Positions 1 to 6,953 are shown, counted from the first letter of the stretch. The stretch is 13,158 bases of DNA from Pseudomonadota bacterium (GCA_023451915.1 JAEXXS010000156.1:1-13158), one strand, 5' to 3'. The notes: generated by a model from the sequence alone, not told the origin. Translations and numbers: made by a program.

Positions 1-1
1 A

Positions 2-982
2 TCGGGCTACGATATCGGTCTTTACGAGCACTGTCTGTTCGAAGAAGGTGGCGCGGTTGTCCATGTGCCGACGCTGCGCAAGGACGTGCGCGATGTGTCG
101 CCGCGCGATCTGGAAGGTTTCGATGCGATCATTCATCTGGCCGCACTTTCGAACGACCCGCTGGGCAATCTCAATGAAGAACTGACCTATGACATCAACC
201 ACCGCGCCAGCGTGGCCATGGCAAAAGCGGCCAAGCGCGCGGGCGTGGGGCGGTTTCTCTTCGCATCGTCATGCAGCAATTATGGTATCAGCGATGCAGA
301 CCTGATCGACGAGACCGGCGAGCTGAAGCCGGTCACGGCTTATGGCCGCTCGAAAGTGCGCGCCGAGCAGGAGATCCGGGAACTGGCCGATGCGGATTTC
401 TGCCCGGTCTATTTGCGCCCCGCGACCGCCTATGGCGTATCACCTTTCCTGCGCTTCGATATTGTGTTGAACAATCTCGTCGCCTGGGCCGTGACCAAGG
501 GGCTGATCTATCTGAAATCGGATGGCACGCCATGGCGGCCCATCGTGCATATTCGCGATATTTCGAGGGCCTTCATGGCGGCTATGGAAGCGCCGCGCGA
601 GAAGGTCTTCAATGAAGCCTTCAATGTCGGTTCCACCGAACATAATTACCGCATTCGTGATATAGCAGGCATTGTCGCCCAGACGGTTCCCGATTGCCGG
701 ATCGAGTTTGCGGAAGATGCCGGGCCGGATACACGGTCCTACCGTGTGAGCTTTGAGAAATTGGCGCGGGTTCTGCCCAACGCCAAGCCGCAATGGGATG
801 CTGCGGCCGGTGCGGAAGAACTGCTCGCAGCCTATAGCCGCTCGACCCTGACGCTTGAGGAATTCGAAGGGCCTCGGTTCCAGCGCATTGCCCATATCCG
901 CAAGCTTTTGACAGAAGGTGTTCTCGATAGCGATCTGCGGCGCGTGGAGCTTGTGCAGCCGCCGCTCAGAGCAATCGCATGA
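2..982 (+). CDS. NAD(P)-dependent sugar epimerase/dehydratase (extended SDR), 5'-truncated by window edge
   Basis: The reading frame is open from base 2, so the true start and the glycine-rich NAD-binding loop of the Rossmann fold lie outside the window. Visible extended-SDR features are the HLAALS strand end near base 134, the SSCSNYG segment near 268 that supplies the catalytic serine region, and the YGRSK motif (YxxxK, Tyr codon 341-343), followed by RPATAYG and the [12 protein letters not shown] segment typical of nucleotide-sugar epimerases. The family catalyses NAD-dependent epimerisation, dehydration or reduction of NDP-hexoses in the cytoplasm. The exact substrate cannot be read from the sequence. 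The stop overlaps the next gene (ATGA, 979-982), which implies translational coupling in a sugar-nucleotide operon. Confidence 0.9.
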   Translation, partial: SGYDIGLYEHCLFEEGGAVVHVPTLRKDVRDVSPRDLEGFDAIIHLAALSNDPLGNLNEELTYDINHRASVAMAKAAKRAGVGRFLFASSCSNYGISDADLIDETGELKPVTAYGRSKVRAEQEIRELADADFCPVYLRPATAYGVSPFLRFDIVLNNLVAWAVTKGLIYLKSDGTPWRPIVHIRDISRAFMAAMEAPREKVFNEAFNVGSTEHNYRIRDIAGIVAQTVPDCRIEFAEDAGPDTRSYRVSFEKLARVLPNAKPQWDAAAGAEELLAAYSRSTLTLEEFEGPRFQRIAHIRKLLTEGVLDSDLRRVELVQPPLRAIA

Positions 983-2298
983 TGGATGCGCGGCCAGATA
1001 CAATGAACGTATACCGGTGTCCGGACGGGCAGGCGATCTATGATCTGACCGCGCAACTTTATCCCATCTGCCGCAGTCTGACAGGTGATGGTGTGCGGGA
1101 AACGCTTGCCATTATTGGCAGGCATCTGCCGCTGGAGATCCATGAAGTGCCAACCGGAACCCCGCTTTTCGACTGGAAAGCACCGCAGGAATGGGTGATC
1201 CGCGAGGCCTATATTTTAGACAAGAATGGCCAGCGGATCGTCGATTTCGCGCGGCACAATCTGCATGTGGTGAATTTCAGTATTCCTGTGCGAACAAGGC
1301 TTTCGCTCAAAGACCTGAAGAGCCACATTCACACACTGCCCGATCAGCCCGATCTCATTCCTTACCGCACCTGTTATCATGCGGAGGACTGGGGTTTCTG
1401 CATGGCGCATAGCGACTATCTGGCGATGGCTGACGGCGAGTATGAGGTGGTTATCGATGCCGAGCGGCGCGATGGCGCGCTTGTCTATGGAGAGTTCACC
1501 CATCGCGGAACAACGGACGAGACTTTTCTTATCTCCGCGCATCTTTGCCACCCCTCGCTTGCCAATGACAATTGCTCCGGTCTGGCCTTGCTGACGCTTT
1601 TAGGCGCGGCGCTGAAAGCGCGCTCCACGAGGCTGACTTATCGCTTTCTGTTCGGCCCGGCGACGTTTGGTGCGCTTGCCTGGCTGCGAGAGAACGAACC
1701 ACATCTCGACCGGGTTAGTCACGGTCTGGTCCTGTCCTGCGTGGGCGATGATGGCGGGCCGAATTACAAGCGCAGCCGTCGCGGCAATGCGATGATCGAC
1801 CGGATCATGGGGCAAGTGCTTGCGCAGTCCGGTCTGGCTGGAGCGACGATGCACGATTTCTGGCCCTATGGATATGATGAACGGCAGTTCTGTTCGCCGG
1901 GATTCAACCTGCCGGTCGGCATGTTTCAGCGCAGCCTCTATGGTAGTTTTCCAGAATATCACACCTCTGCGGATAATCTGGATTTCATCAAGCCGGAATG
2001 TCTTGAGCAATCCTTCAATCTCATCATGCAGGCCATTGAAATCGCGGAGCGAAACTGGGTTCCACTCAACACGTCGCCCAAGGGTGAACCGCAGCTTGGA
2101 CGCCGTGGGCTTTACGGTAAGACCGGCGGCGACAGCCGCGCCGCACAGGAAGCCATGGCCATGCTGTGGGTTCTCAATCTGGCGGATGGCAGCGCGTCGC
2201 TTCTCGACATGGCCGAGCGGTCGAAATTGCCTTTCGAAACGCTTGCCGGGGCTGCGGACAGATTGCGCGATGCCGGATTGCTGATCGAGTTAAAGTAA
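979..2298 (+). CDS. DUF4910/DUF2172-type aminopeptidase-like protein of polysaccharide clusters
   Basis: This 439-residue protein resembles the DUF4910 (older name DUF2172) family, which has an M28-like zinc peptidase core with an inserted domain and a C-terminal winged helix. The segment S186-A-H-L-C-H191-P-S-L-A-N-D197-N-C-S-G has the His/Asp pattern expected for metal ligands. FPEYH328TSADN333 is the conserved later His segment. The last ~65 residues, starting after GRRGLYG, look like the helix-rich winged-helix tail. Family members recur in surface-polysaccharide and nucleotide-sugar loci; I infer hydrolysis of an amide or peptide bond, but the substrate is unknown. Start 979 overlaps the previous stop; 982 and 1003 are alternative in-frame ATGs, and no strong ribosome binding site separates them. 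The gene ends 5 bases before the convergent epimerase gene. Confidence 0.8.
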   Translation: MMDARPDTMNVYRCPDGQAIYDLTAQLYPICRSLTGDGVRETLAIIGRHLPLEIHEVPTGTPLFDWKAPQEWVIREAYILDKNGQRIVDFARHNLHVVNFSIPVRTRLSLKDLKSHIHTLPDQPDLIPYRTCYHAEDWGFCMAHSDYLAMADGEYEVVIDAERRDGALVYGEFTHRGTTDETFLISAHLCHPSLANDNCSGLALLTLLGAALKARSTRLTYRFLFGPATFGALAWLRENEPHLDRVSHGLVLSCVGDDGGPNYKRSRRGNAMIDRIMGQVLAQSGLAGATMHDFWPYGYDERQFCSPGFNLPVGMFQRSLYGSFPEYHTSADNLDFIKPECLEQSFNLIMQAIEIAERNWVPLNTSPKGEPQLGRRGLYGKTGGDSRAAQEAMAMLWVLNLADGSASLLDMAERSKLPFETLAGAADRLRDAGLLIELK

Positions 2299-2303
2299 TG
2301 GCC

Positions 2304-2828
2304 CTAAAGTAAAGGCCAAGAGCGGTCCTTGTCCGATATGACGCTAGGCTGGTTCGGCCATGGTATGCCGAGCGCCGGATCATCATAGCGCAGGCCCGTT
2401 GCATGATCCGGCGTGTAGGGATGCGAGATCATGTAGCGGATGAGGACATTATCGGTAAGCGCCTGAAATCCATGGGCGCAGCCTTCCGGAATATAAAGCT
2501 GTACGCCATTTTCCGCCGAAAGCTCTAGGCCGACCCAGCGCATATAGGTGGGCGATTTGGGCCTTATATCCACCAGCACATCCCATACCGTGCCTTGCAG
2601 GCAGGCCACCAGTTTCGTCTCCGAATGCGGATCGTTCTGGTAGTGCAAACCGCGCAGCGTGCCTTTCTCCCGCGAAAAGGAAAGACTGTGCTGTGGGTAG
2701 TGCGTTTCCATTTGCCGTTCGGCAAAAGCCGTTTCGGAATAAACGCGCGTAAACCAGCCGCGCTCATCTTCCAGCCGTTCCGGCTCGATAGACCATGCGC
2801 CGTCAATGTTCAAAGAAGTAAACCGCAT
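2304..2828 (-). CDS. dTDP-4-dehydrorhamnose 3,5-epimerase-like protein (RmlC family cupin)
   Basis: This 174-residue protein is the usual size for RmlC. It shows the family pattern in order: an N-terminal PERLEDERGWFTRVYSE strand, the catalytic-base motif GTLRGLHYQ (His), DVLVDIR, the YIPEGCAHGFQ segment, and a conserved C-terminal aromatic/Asp region around RYDDPALGIPWP. RmlC enzymes epimerise C3 and/or C5 of NDP-4-keto-6-deoxyhexoses in the cytoplasm. I chose the ATG at 2828 (MRFTSLNIDG) because a G-rich stretch lies 8 bases upstream; an in-frame ATG at 2858 would add ten residues with no ribosome binding site. The gene is inverted relative to the flanking sugar genes and converges on the DUF4910 gene. 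It may act on the product of a 4,6-dehydratase encoded elsewhere. The precise epimerisation (3-, 5- or 3,5-) is not determined. Confidence 0.88.
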   Translation of the reverse strand: MRFTSLNIDGAWSIEPERLEDERGWFTRVYSETAFAERQMETHYPQHSLSFSREKGTLRGLHYQNDPHSETKLVACLQGTVWDVLVDIRPKSPTYMRWVGLELSAENGVQLYIPEGCAHGFQALTDNVLIRYMISHPYTPDHATGLRYDDPALGIPWPNQPSVISDKDRSWPLL

Positions 2829-2966
2829 ATGTGTTGCCCCGTTTCCGCCAGCCGACATTCTGACAGCGTGGTCACGGCCCGGTAGAGCCTTCTTCGAGGG
2901 ACGATCTTCACCTTTCGGCGTAGGGCCTTCCTCCCGATAGATGCGCCACCTACACCCTTGCCCGCC

Positions 2967-3143
2967 CTATGGCGCAAGGCGGGTGAGGATCGGCAATATC
3001 CCTAGGGCGATGGCTGCGCCCAATGGTATGTGCGCCGCGCTCCAGATGGCAGTCTCGGCAATCTTTAGACCGCTTAGTAGTTTTGGGACCAGAGTAGTCG
3101 CGGCCATTGCAATGGCCAGAGCCGAGGGGGTGTGTATGACCAT
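2967..3143 (-). pseudogene. Possible C-terminal remnant of a membrane protein gene
   Basis: On the minus strand, upstream of the RmlC gene, an open frame encodes about 58 residues that read like the end of a polytopic membrane protein: two hydrophobic stretches (ALAIAMAATTLVPKLL and IPLGAAIALGILPIL) ending in TRLAP and a TAG. The frame runs into the antisense of the methyltransferase gene, so it has no room for a full gene, and no ribosome binding site is evident. Several CTA leucine codons, rare in the neighbouring genes, fit a foreign or decaying origin. It could equally be chance hydrophobic coding in a spacer. No family is recognised. Confidence 0.2.
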
Positions 3144-4437
3144 CCAGACACCGGATATTTCGCGGAGCAAAAGCATGACGCAAGAGCGGACCGGCTGTCG
3201 CCTGTGCGGTAAGCGGCTCAAACACACATTTGTGGATCTGGGCATGTCGCCGCCCTGCGAAAGTTTCGTTGCCGCCGATCAGCTTGACCGCATGGAGCCA
3301 TATTATCCGCTCTATGCGCTGGTCTGCGATCACTGCTATCTCGTGCAGCTGAAGGAGTATTTTTCGCCCGCCGAGATTTTCACCGAATATGCCTATTTCT
3401 CGTCCTTCGCGACCAGTTGGGTGGATCACGCCAGAGCCTATTGCGAAGCGATCACCGAACGGCTGGAACTGGACGAGAACAGCTTTGTGGTGGAGGTCGC
3501 CTCCAATGACGGCTATCTGCTTCAGCATTTTCTGCCGAAGGGCATTCCGGTTCTGGGCATAGAACCTGCCGCCAATGTGGCGCAGACGGCAATCGCCAAG
3601 GGCGTGCCGACCCGGGTCGACTTCTTCGGCGCGAAACTCGCGCTGGAAATGCTGGGCGCTGGTCAAAGCGCCGACCTCATCATCGGTAACAATGTTTTGG
3701 CGCAAGTGCCTGATCTCAATGATTTTGTGCGCGGGATGCAGCTTCTGCTCAAGCCGGAAGGTGTCATCACGCTGGAGTTTCCGCATCTTGCCAATCTGAT
3801 CGAGTTTAACCAGTTCGACACGATCTATCACGAGCATTTTTCCTATTTCTCGTTGCTGACAATCCGCTTCATGGCCCACAGGCACCACCTCAAGATCATC
3901 GATGTCGAGGAAGTGCCGACTCATGGCGGATCGTTGCGGGTCTATCTGGCCCGCACCGGCAGCAAGCGCAAAGTGTCGCCCCGGGTGGCGGCCCTGCTCA
4001 AGAAGGAAGAGAGCTTTGGCCTCAACGATATCTCGACCTATGAGCAGTTTGCGGAAAAGACCCGCCACGCCAAACGCGATCTCCTGTCCTTCCTGATCGC
4101 AGCCAAGAATTCCGGCAAGCGCATCAGCGGTTACGGCGCACCGGGCAAGGGCAATACGCTTTTGAACTATTGCAGCATCGGCACGGATTTTCTGGATTTC
4201 ACGGTTGACCGCAATCCCTACAAGCACGGGCGCTATACGCCCGGCATGCATATCCCGATCTATGATGTATCGGCGATAGACAAATACAAGCCGGACTACA
4301 TCCTCATCCTGCCCTGGAACTTTAAGGATGAGATCATCCGGCAGATGCAGCATGTGGTCGAATGGGGTGCAAAATTTATCATCCCCATTCCCCATGTCCG
4401 ATTGATCGATCCAGCTCTGATTACAGAGGAGCGTTAG
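3136..4437 (+). CDS. SAM-dependent sugar C-methyltransferase with N-terminal zinc-binding domain
   Basis: This 433-residue protein has the three-part architecture of the TylCIII/NovU-type sugar C-methyltransferases. The N-terminal zinc-binding domain has CRLC (21-24) and CDHC (64-67). The class I SAM-binding fold has EVASNDGYLL near 118 and a following acidic strand end (LGIEPAANV). The C-terminal domain carries the family signatures SGYGAPGKGNTLLNYC and TVDRNPYKHGRYTPGMHIPI. Relatives methylate a carbon (commonly C3) of NDP-4-keto-6-deoxy sugars to make branched sugars. The start at 3136 follows GAGGGGG at good spacing; ATG 3175 (MTQERTG) has a CGGAG 7 bases upstream and would give 420 residues, closer to the family norm. 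A longer frame to 2941 is not protein-like. The gene lies 2 bases before the cytidylyltransferase. Confidence 0.9.
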   Translation: MTIQTPDISRSKSMTQERTGCRLCGKRLKHTFVDLGMSPPCESFVAADQLDRMEPYYPLYALVCDHCYLVQLKEYFSPAEIFTEYAYFSSFATSWVDHARAYCEAITERLELDENSFVVEVASNDGYLLQHFLPKGIPVLGIEPAANVAQTAIAKGVPTRVDFFGAKLALEMLGAGQSADLIIGNNVLAQVPDLNDFVRGMQLLLKPEGVITLEFPHLANLIEFNQFDTIYHEHFSYFSLLTIRFMAHRHHLKIIDVEEVPTHGGSLRVYLARTGSKRKVSPRVAALLKKEESFGLNDISTYEQFAEKTRHAKRDLLSFLIAAKNSGKRISGYGAPGKGNTLLNYCSIGTDFLDFTVDRNPYKHGRYTPGMHIPIYDVSAIDKYKPDYILILPWNFKDEIIRQMQHVVEWGAKFIIPIPHVRLIDPALITEER

Positions 4438-4439
4438 CC

Positions 4440-5249
4440 ATGAAAGTCGTTCTGTTTTGCGGCGGTCTTGGAACCAGAATCCGCGAATATTCGGAAAATG
4501 TGCCAAAGCCGATGATCCCGCTGGGCCACCAGCCCATCCTGCATCATGTCATGGAATATTACAGCGATTACGGTCACAACGACTTTGTCCTTTGCCTCGG
4601 CTACAAGGCCAATGTCGTGAAGGATTTTTTCCTGACGATCCGCCCGCAGACTTTCGCGGATTGTGTGGTCTCCAATGGCGGGCGCAATGTCGAATTGCTG
4701 GAAGAAGTGGATCGCGACTGGAGCGTGACGCTGCTCGACACCGGCATCTGGCGCAATATCGGCGAGCGCCTGTGGAGCGCGCGCACCCATGTCGAGAAGG
4801 AGGAGATGTTCCTCGCCAATTACAGCGATGGTCTGAGCGATGTCGATCTTGACGACATGACGCGGCGTTTTGAGGCGAGCGGCAAGATAGCCTGCTTTTT
4901 GGCGGTGCGTCCGCCGCTGACCTATCATCTGGCGGATATCGCCGAAGGCGGAGACGTGCGGGCTTTCCGCACCTCGAATACCTCCGATATCTGGATCAAT
5001 GGCGGTTATTTCCTCTTCCGCAAGGAAATCTTCGATTACATGCGGGAGGGCGAAGAGCTGGTGCTGGAACCGTTCAGCCGTCTCATCGCCGACAATCAGC
5101 TGATGGCCTATAAATATGAGGGCTTCTGGCGGTCCATGGACACGCTGCGCGACTGGCAGACGCTGGAAGACATGGTCGAGAAGGGCGATATGCCCTGGAA
5201 AAAACACAAGGCGGAGCAGCGCGCTGCCAACATCGCCATAGCGCTATGA
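4440..5249 (+). CDS. rfbF: Glucose-1-phosphate cytidylyltransferase
   Basis: This 269-residue protein is near the usual RfbF length. It has the nucleotidyltransferase signature GGLGTR (8-13) followed by VPKP (21-24, catalytic Lys23), the LLDTG segment near 98-102, and NYSDGLSDVDL with Asp130 as probable metal ligand. The C-terminal GGYFLF and FWRSMDTLRDWQTLE segments are typical of RfbF and related sugar-phosphate nucleotidyltransferases. The enzyme converts CTP and glucose-1-phosphate to CDP-glucose, the entry point to CDP-3,6-dideoxy and related sugars. GAGGAG lies 8 bases before the ATG, which fixes this start over an in-frame upstream frame from 4362. The stop overlaps the deacetylase gene (ATGA). 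No CDP-glucose 4,6-dehydratase (RfbG) is in the window; the 5'-truncated SDR could fill or follow that step. Confidence 0.92.
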   Translation: MKVVLFCGGLGTRIREYSENVPKPMIPLGHQPILHHVMEYYSDYGHNDFVLCLGYKANVVKDFFLTIRPQTFADCVVSNGGRNVELLEEVDRDWSVTLLDTGIWRNIGERLWSARTHVEKEEMFLANYSDGLSDVDLDDMTRRFEASGKIACFLAVRPPLTYHLADIAEGGDVRAFRTSNTSDIWINGGYFLFRKEIFDYMREGEELVLEPFSRLIADNQLMAYKYEGFWRSMDTLRDWQTLEDMVEKGDMPWKKHKAEQRAANIAIAL

Positions 5250-5902
5250 TCGACCTGCGTACTCTCGCCAATCCGGGCAGGCCGCTTCAGGTCCTGTGTC
5301 TGGGCGCGCATTCGGACGATATCGAAATTGGTTGCGGGGGAACGCTCCTCAGCCTGATCGAAGTAGGGACGCCAATGCACATCGAATGGTGTGTGTTGTC
5401 GGGCAGCGAAGAAAGGCGCGCCGAGGCGGAGGCTTCAGCGCGCGATTTTCTGCGTGGTACAGAAAATCCCGGCATCCATCTAGCGGCGTTTGAGGACAGT
5501 TACTTTCCCGCGCAAATCCGCGAGATCAAGGCATGGCTGATCGAACAGCGCGGTCGCCAGACGCCGGATATCGTATTTACCCATCGGCAGGGCGACGCAC
5601 ATCAGGATCACCGGACGGTCAACGAGCTGACCTGGAACCTCTTCCGCGACCAGTTGATCCTCGAATATGAAATACCGAAATGGGATGGCGATCTCGGCCA
5701 GCCCAACGCCTATTCCGCGCTTTCGGCGGCGATCATGGAACACAAGGTCGAGCTTTTGATGAAGCATTTCGGCACGCAGCGCTCGAAAGACTGGTTCGAC
5801 CCGGAAACATTTCGCGGATTGGCGCGATTGCGCGGCATGGAATGTCGTGCCCCGGAAACCTATGCCGAAGCCTTCCATATGCGCAAGCTTAGACTGTTTT
5901 AA
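5246..5902 (+). CDS. PIG-L/LmbE family zinc-dependent N-deacetylase
   Basis: This 218-residue protein has the LmbE/PIG-L metal site: AH22SDD25 near the N terminus (the family PHPDD motif, here AHSDD) and H119QDH122R (HxDH) with a preceding THRQGD. Family members remove N-acyl groups from amino sugars or related small molecules using zinc. Its position as the last gene of the sugar operon, overlapping rfbF by ATGA, suggests that it deacylates a nucleotide-linked or glycan-linked amino sugar made by the upstream enzymes; this is inference. The ribosome binding site is weak, consistent with translational coupling. The stop codon lies inside a near-palindrome (5891-5910), 17 bases from the end of a convergent small RNA gene. 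Confidence 0.88.
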   Translation: MIDLRTLANPGRPLQVLCLGAHSDDIEIGCGGTLLSLIEVGTPMHIEWCVLSGSEERRAEAEASARDFLRGTENPGIHLAAFEDSYFPAQIREIKAWLIEQRGRQTPDIVFTHRQGDAHQDHRTVNELTWNLFRDQLILEYEIPKWDGDLGQPNAYSALSAAIMEHKVELLMKHFGTQRSKDWFDPETFRGLARLRGMECRAPETYAEAFHMRKLRLF

Positions 5903-5910
5903 AACTGTCT
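5891..5910. repeat. 20-bp near-palindrome over the deacetylase stop codon
   Basis: A perfect 10-base palindrome GTTTTAAAAC (5896-5905) is flanked by AGAC and GTCT arms with one T:T mismatch on each side. It spans the TAA stop of the deacetylase. As RNA it is an AT-rich hairpin with little G:C support. It may help end the operon transcript or mark the convergent boundary with the small RNA. Confidence 0.4.
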
Positions 5911-5918
5911 GAAGATAC

Positions 5919-5960
5919 AAAAAAGCCCGCTGCGCTGGGAGGAGGAGTGCGCAACGGGCT
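5919..5960 (-). terminator. Rho-independent terminator of the triple-hairpin sRNA
   Basis: On the minus strand the third hairpin (AGCCCG/CGGGCT plus UGCGC/GCGCA) is followed directly by TTTTTTG. The anti-Shine-Dalgarno loop is thus carried by the terminator itself. On the plus strand the same stem lacks a T tract, so it would be only a weak stop for the convergent deacetylase transcript. Confidence 0.85.
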
Positions 5961-6037
5961 GATTGGTAAAGCGCGATTGGGAGGAGGAGTATCGCGCTTC
6001 GTGTCCGGTTTCTGGGAGGAGGAGTGAAACCGAACAA
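5919..6037 (-). ncRNA. Triple-hairpin small RNA with three identical anti-Shine-Dalgarno loops (alpha-r14 / CcsR / 'cuckoo RNA' type)
   Basis: Read on the minus strand, this ~119-nt region folds into three consecutive hairpins with unrelated stems and exactly the same 13-nt loop ACUCCUCCUCCCA (plus-strand loop positions 6013-6025, 5978-5990, 5936-5948). Stems are 7 bp (6006-6012/6026-6032), a perfect 9 bp (5969-5977/5991-5999) and 11 bp with one mismatch (5924-5935/5949-5960). Different stems with conserved loops and compensatory pairing strongly indicate a structured RNA. The CCUCCUCCC motif is the hallmark of an alphaproteobacterial sRNA class (alpha-r14 in rhizobia, CcsR in Rhodobacter). 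Its loops are complementary to Shine-Dalgarno sequences and are thought to repress translation or act in stress adaptation. Length and size fit that class. A promoter (6043-6071) and a terminator with six U residues bound it. Exact ends are inferred. Confidence 0.8.
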
Positions 6038-6042
6038 CGCGA

Positions 6043-6071
6043 AAATAGGTGCGCAGTCAGAGGTTTACAAG
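6043..6071 (-). promoter_or_regulatory. Heat-shock-sigma (RpoH)-like promoter of the sRNA
   Basis: On the minus strand CTTGTA (6071-6066) and CCTATTT (6049-6043) are separated by 16 bases and end about 6 bases before the first hairpin arm region. This resembles the alphaproteobacterial RpoH consensus (CTTGAA, long spacer, CCNTAT-like -10). Known members of the CCUCCUCCC sRNA class in Rhodobacter are RpoH-dependent. The predicted start is near 6036-6038. Confidence 0.6.
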
Positions 6072-6110
6072 AGGACATGCTGCAGGGCAGCTATGCATTT
6101 TTTAAATGGC

Positions 6111-6154
6111 TAAAAAAGAAACCGCCCCGCAGCGGTCTAGCGCGCTGGGGCGGT
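6111..6154 (-). terminator. Strong minus-strand intrinsic terminator upstream of the sRNA promoter
   Basis: An 8-bp outer stem ACCGCCCC/GGGGCGGT (6121-6128/6147-6154) continues inward with AGCG/CGCT. On the minus strand it is followed by TTTCTTTTTTA. The stem and U tract mark the 3' end of a minus-strand transcript that is distinct from the triple-hairpin RNA and lies 40 bases upstream of its promoter. Confidence 0.8.
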
Positions 6155-6180
6155 CACTCCCTCCTCCAAGTGGAGCACAC
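6111..6180 (-). ncRNA. Candidate second small RNA carrying GGAGGAGGGAG
   Basis: The terminator at 6111-6154 needs a transcript and no protein gene precedes it. Reading the minus strand, a possible promoter has TTGAGG (6214-6209), a 17-base spacer and CCCACAT (6191-6185), giving an RNA of roughly 70 nt. It would contain GGAGGAGGGAG (complement of 6158-6168) just before the terminator stem. This is complementary to the CUCCUCC loops of the neighbouring sRNA, and is also a strong Shine-Dalgarno followed by GTG and a six-codon frame ending within the terminator stem. Whether it is a sponge, a leader peptide or just an mRNA tail is not settled. Confidence 0.4.
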
Positions 6181-6763
6181 AATAATGTGGGAGTTTCTAA
6201 AAGCAAGCCCTCAACAAAACTCTATATTTTTCAGAAAATACTGAAATTCATGAAGCTAATTGAGTCGTTATTTGGCAGGCCCCAGAGGTTTGGCTGCGTT
6301 CACCCAAATCATCGGACAGTCCCTATGCCAAAAGCTTTGGCTGATATTTGATATAATTTATCGACTACCTATTGGATGTTGGTTGGCACAGCCCGACGAT
6401 GGGCGCAAAGACGCCGTTTGGTTGAACTGCGCAGCGATGCCTCCCGATTTTCCAACATTGCTATTTCCATTTTGGAACAGGTGTGATTAGGTTCGTGCCG
6501 ACTGATTTAAGGAGTCAGTGTTCGACATGCGCGGTTCGATAGGCCTCAGCAGTGGAATTTTAGACAGGGCTATAAAAAACTCTGCTTCAAGGTAAGTTTC
6601 AGAAAAGACTTATAATTTCAGTTATTTAATCAGGCTGTCCTCCCAATTATTTGGGTAAATTATCCGTTCCGATCACGTAATCTTTCAGTCTGGAACCCTT
6701 TGTTGGTTTTAGAATCGGTCTTTAGTCGCCATTTTTTCCCTGCGTGCACTCCTGAGAGCTCGC
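6181..6763. other. AT-rich stretch without a convincing gene
   Basis: This segment is clearly more AT-rich than its surroundings and shows no protein-like frame longer than ~76 codons. The longest plus frame (6260-6490) has no ribosome binding site and no recognisable family. Small structures present are a 5-bp CCCAA/TTGGG hairpin at 6642-6655 and short ACTGA/TCAGT arms near 6500-6520. A 22-codon frame at 6527 with an upstream GGAG is too weak to call. It may be degraded sequence or a regulatory spacer. Confidence 0.5.
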
Positions 6764-6828
6764 CCGCCTCGCGCCCCTAAGCCCCCCGCCCAAACGCGAG
6801 GCGGTTCCTTATCAAGGACCCCTTTTTT
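6764..6828. repeat. Strong inverted repeat with T tract, possibly a dispersed palindromic element
   Basis: A perfect 10-bp stem CCGCCTCGCG (6764-6773) / CGCGAGGCGG (6795-6804) encloses a 21-base C-rich loop. It is followed by a small TCCTT/AAGGA hairpin (6806-6818) and CCCCTTTTTT. The structure could be a plus-strand terminator, part of a structured RNA, or one copy of the ~100-bp palindromic repeats (Bru-RS type) known to be scattered in Brucella. I cannot recall that consensus well enough to assign it. Confidence 0.5.
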
Positions 6829-6859
6829 CCAAGAATCGCATCAATCCCAAATGCCGCAG

Positions 6860-6906
6860 CGAGAGACTTTGTTCTGCGTACTTTGAGGTACGGCACATAA
6901 CTCTCG
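6860..6906. repeat. Nested inverted repeat
   Basis: An outer CGAGAG (6860-6865) / CTCTCG (6901-6906) stem encloses an inner CGTAC (6877-6881) / GTACG (6888-6892) hairpin. As RNA this gives a two-tier stem on either strand; no T tract follows. It may be a structured leader or a protein site. Confidence 0.35.
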
Positions 6907-6953
6907 TTGTTTCGAATAAAAATCGCAGTCACGTTTTAAGACTTTACGCAGCG

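Noticed and set aside
2941..3135. N-terminal extension of the methyltransferase to 2941
   Set aside because: The added 65 residues are not part of the family, and a good ribosome binding site supports 3136 (or 3175).
2950..4506. Long minus-strand open frame (518 codons) across the methyltransferase gene
   Set aside because: It is fully antisense to a gene with clear zinc-finger and SAM-domain motifs, has low-complexity, non-family-like residues and no ribosome binding site.
4434..5207. Minus-strand 257-codon frame opposite rfbF
   Set aside because: Antisense of a well-supported nucleotidyltransferase; residue pattern is shadow-like.
5936..6025. The three GGGAGGAGGAGT copies as a CRISPR-like or tandem repeat array
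   Set aside because: Repeats are 13 bases, spacers are paired stem arms, and the pattern is explained by a three-hairpin RNA.
5963..6244. Plus-strand 93-codon frame preceded by GGAGGAGG repeats
   Set aside because: The apparent Shine-Dalgarno sequences are the complement of the sRNA loops, and the frame runs through all hairpins.
6260..6490. Plus-strand 76-codon frame in the AT-rich stretch
   Set aside because: No ribosome binding site, no known domain, in a region with general frame decay.
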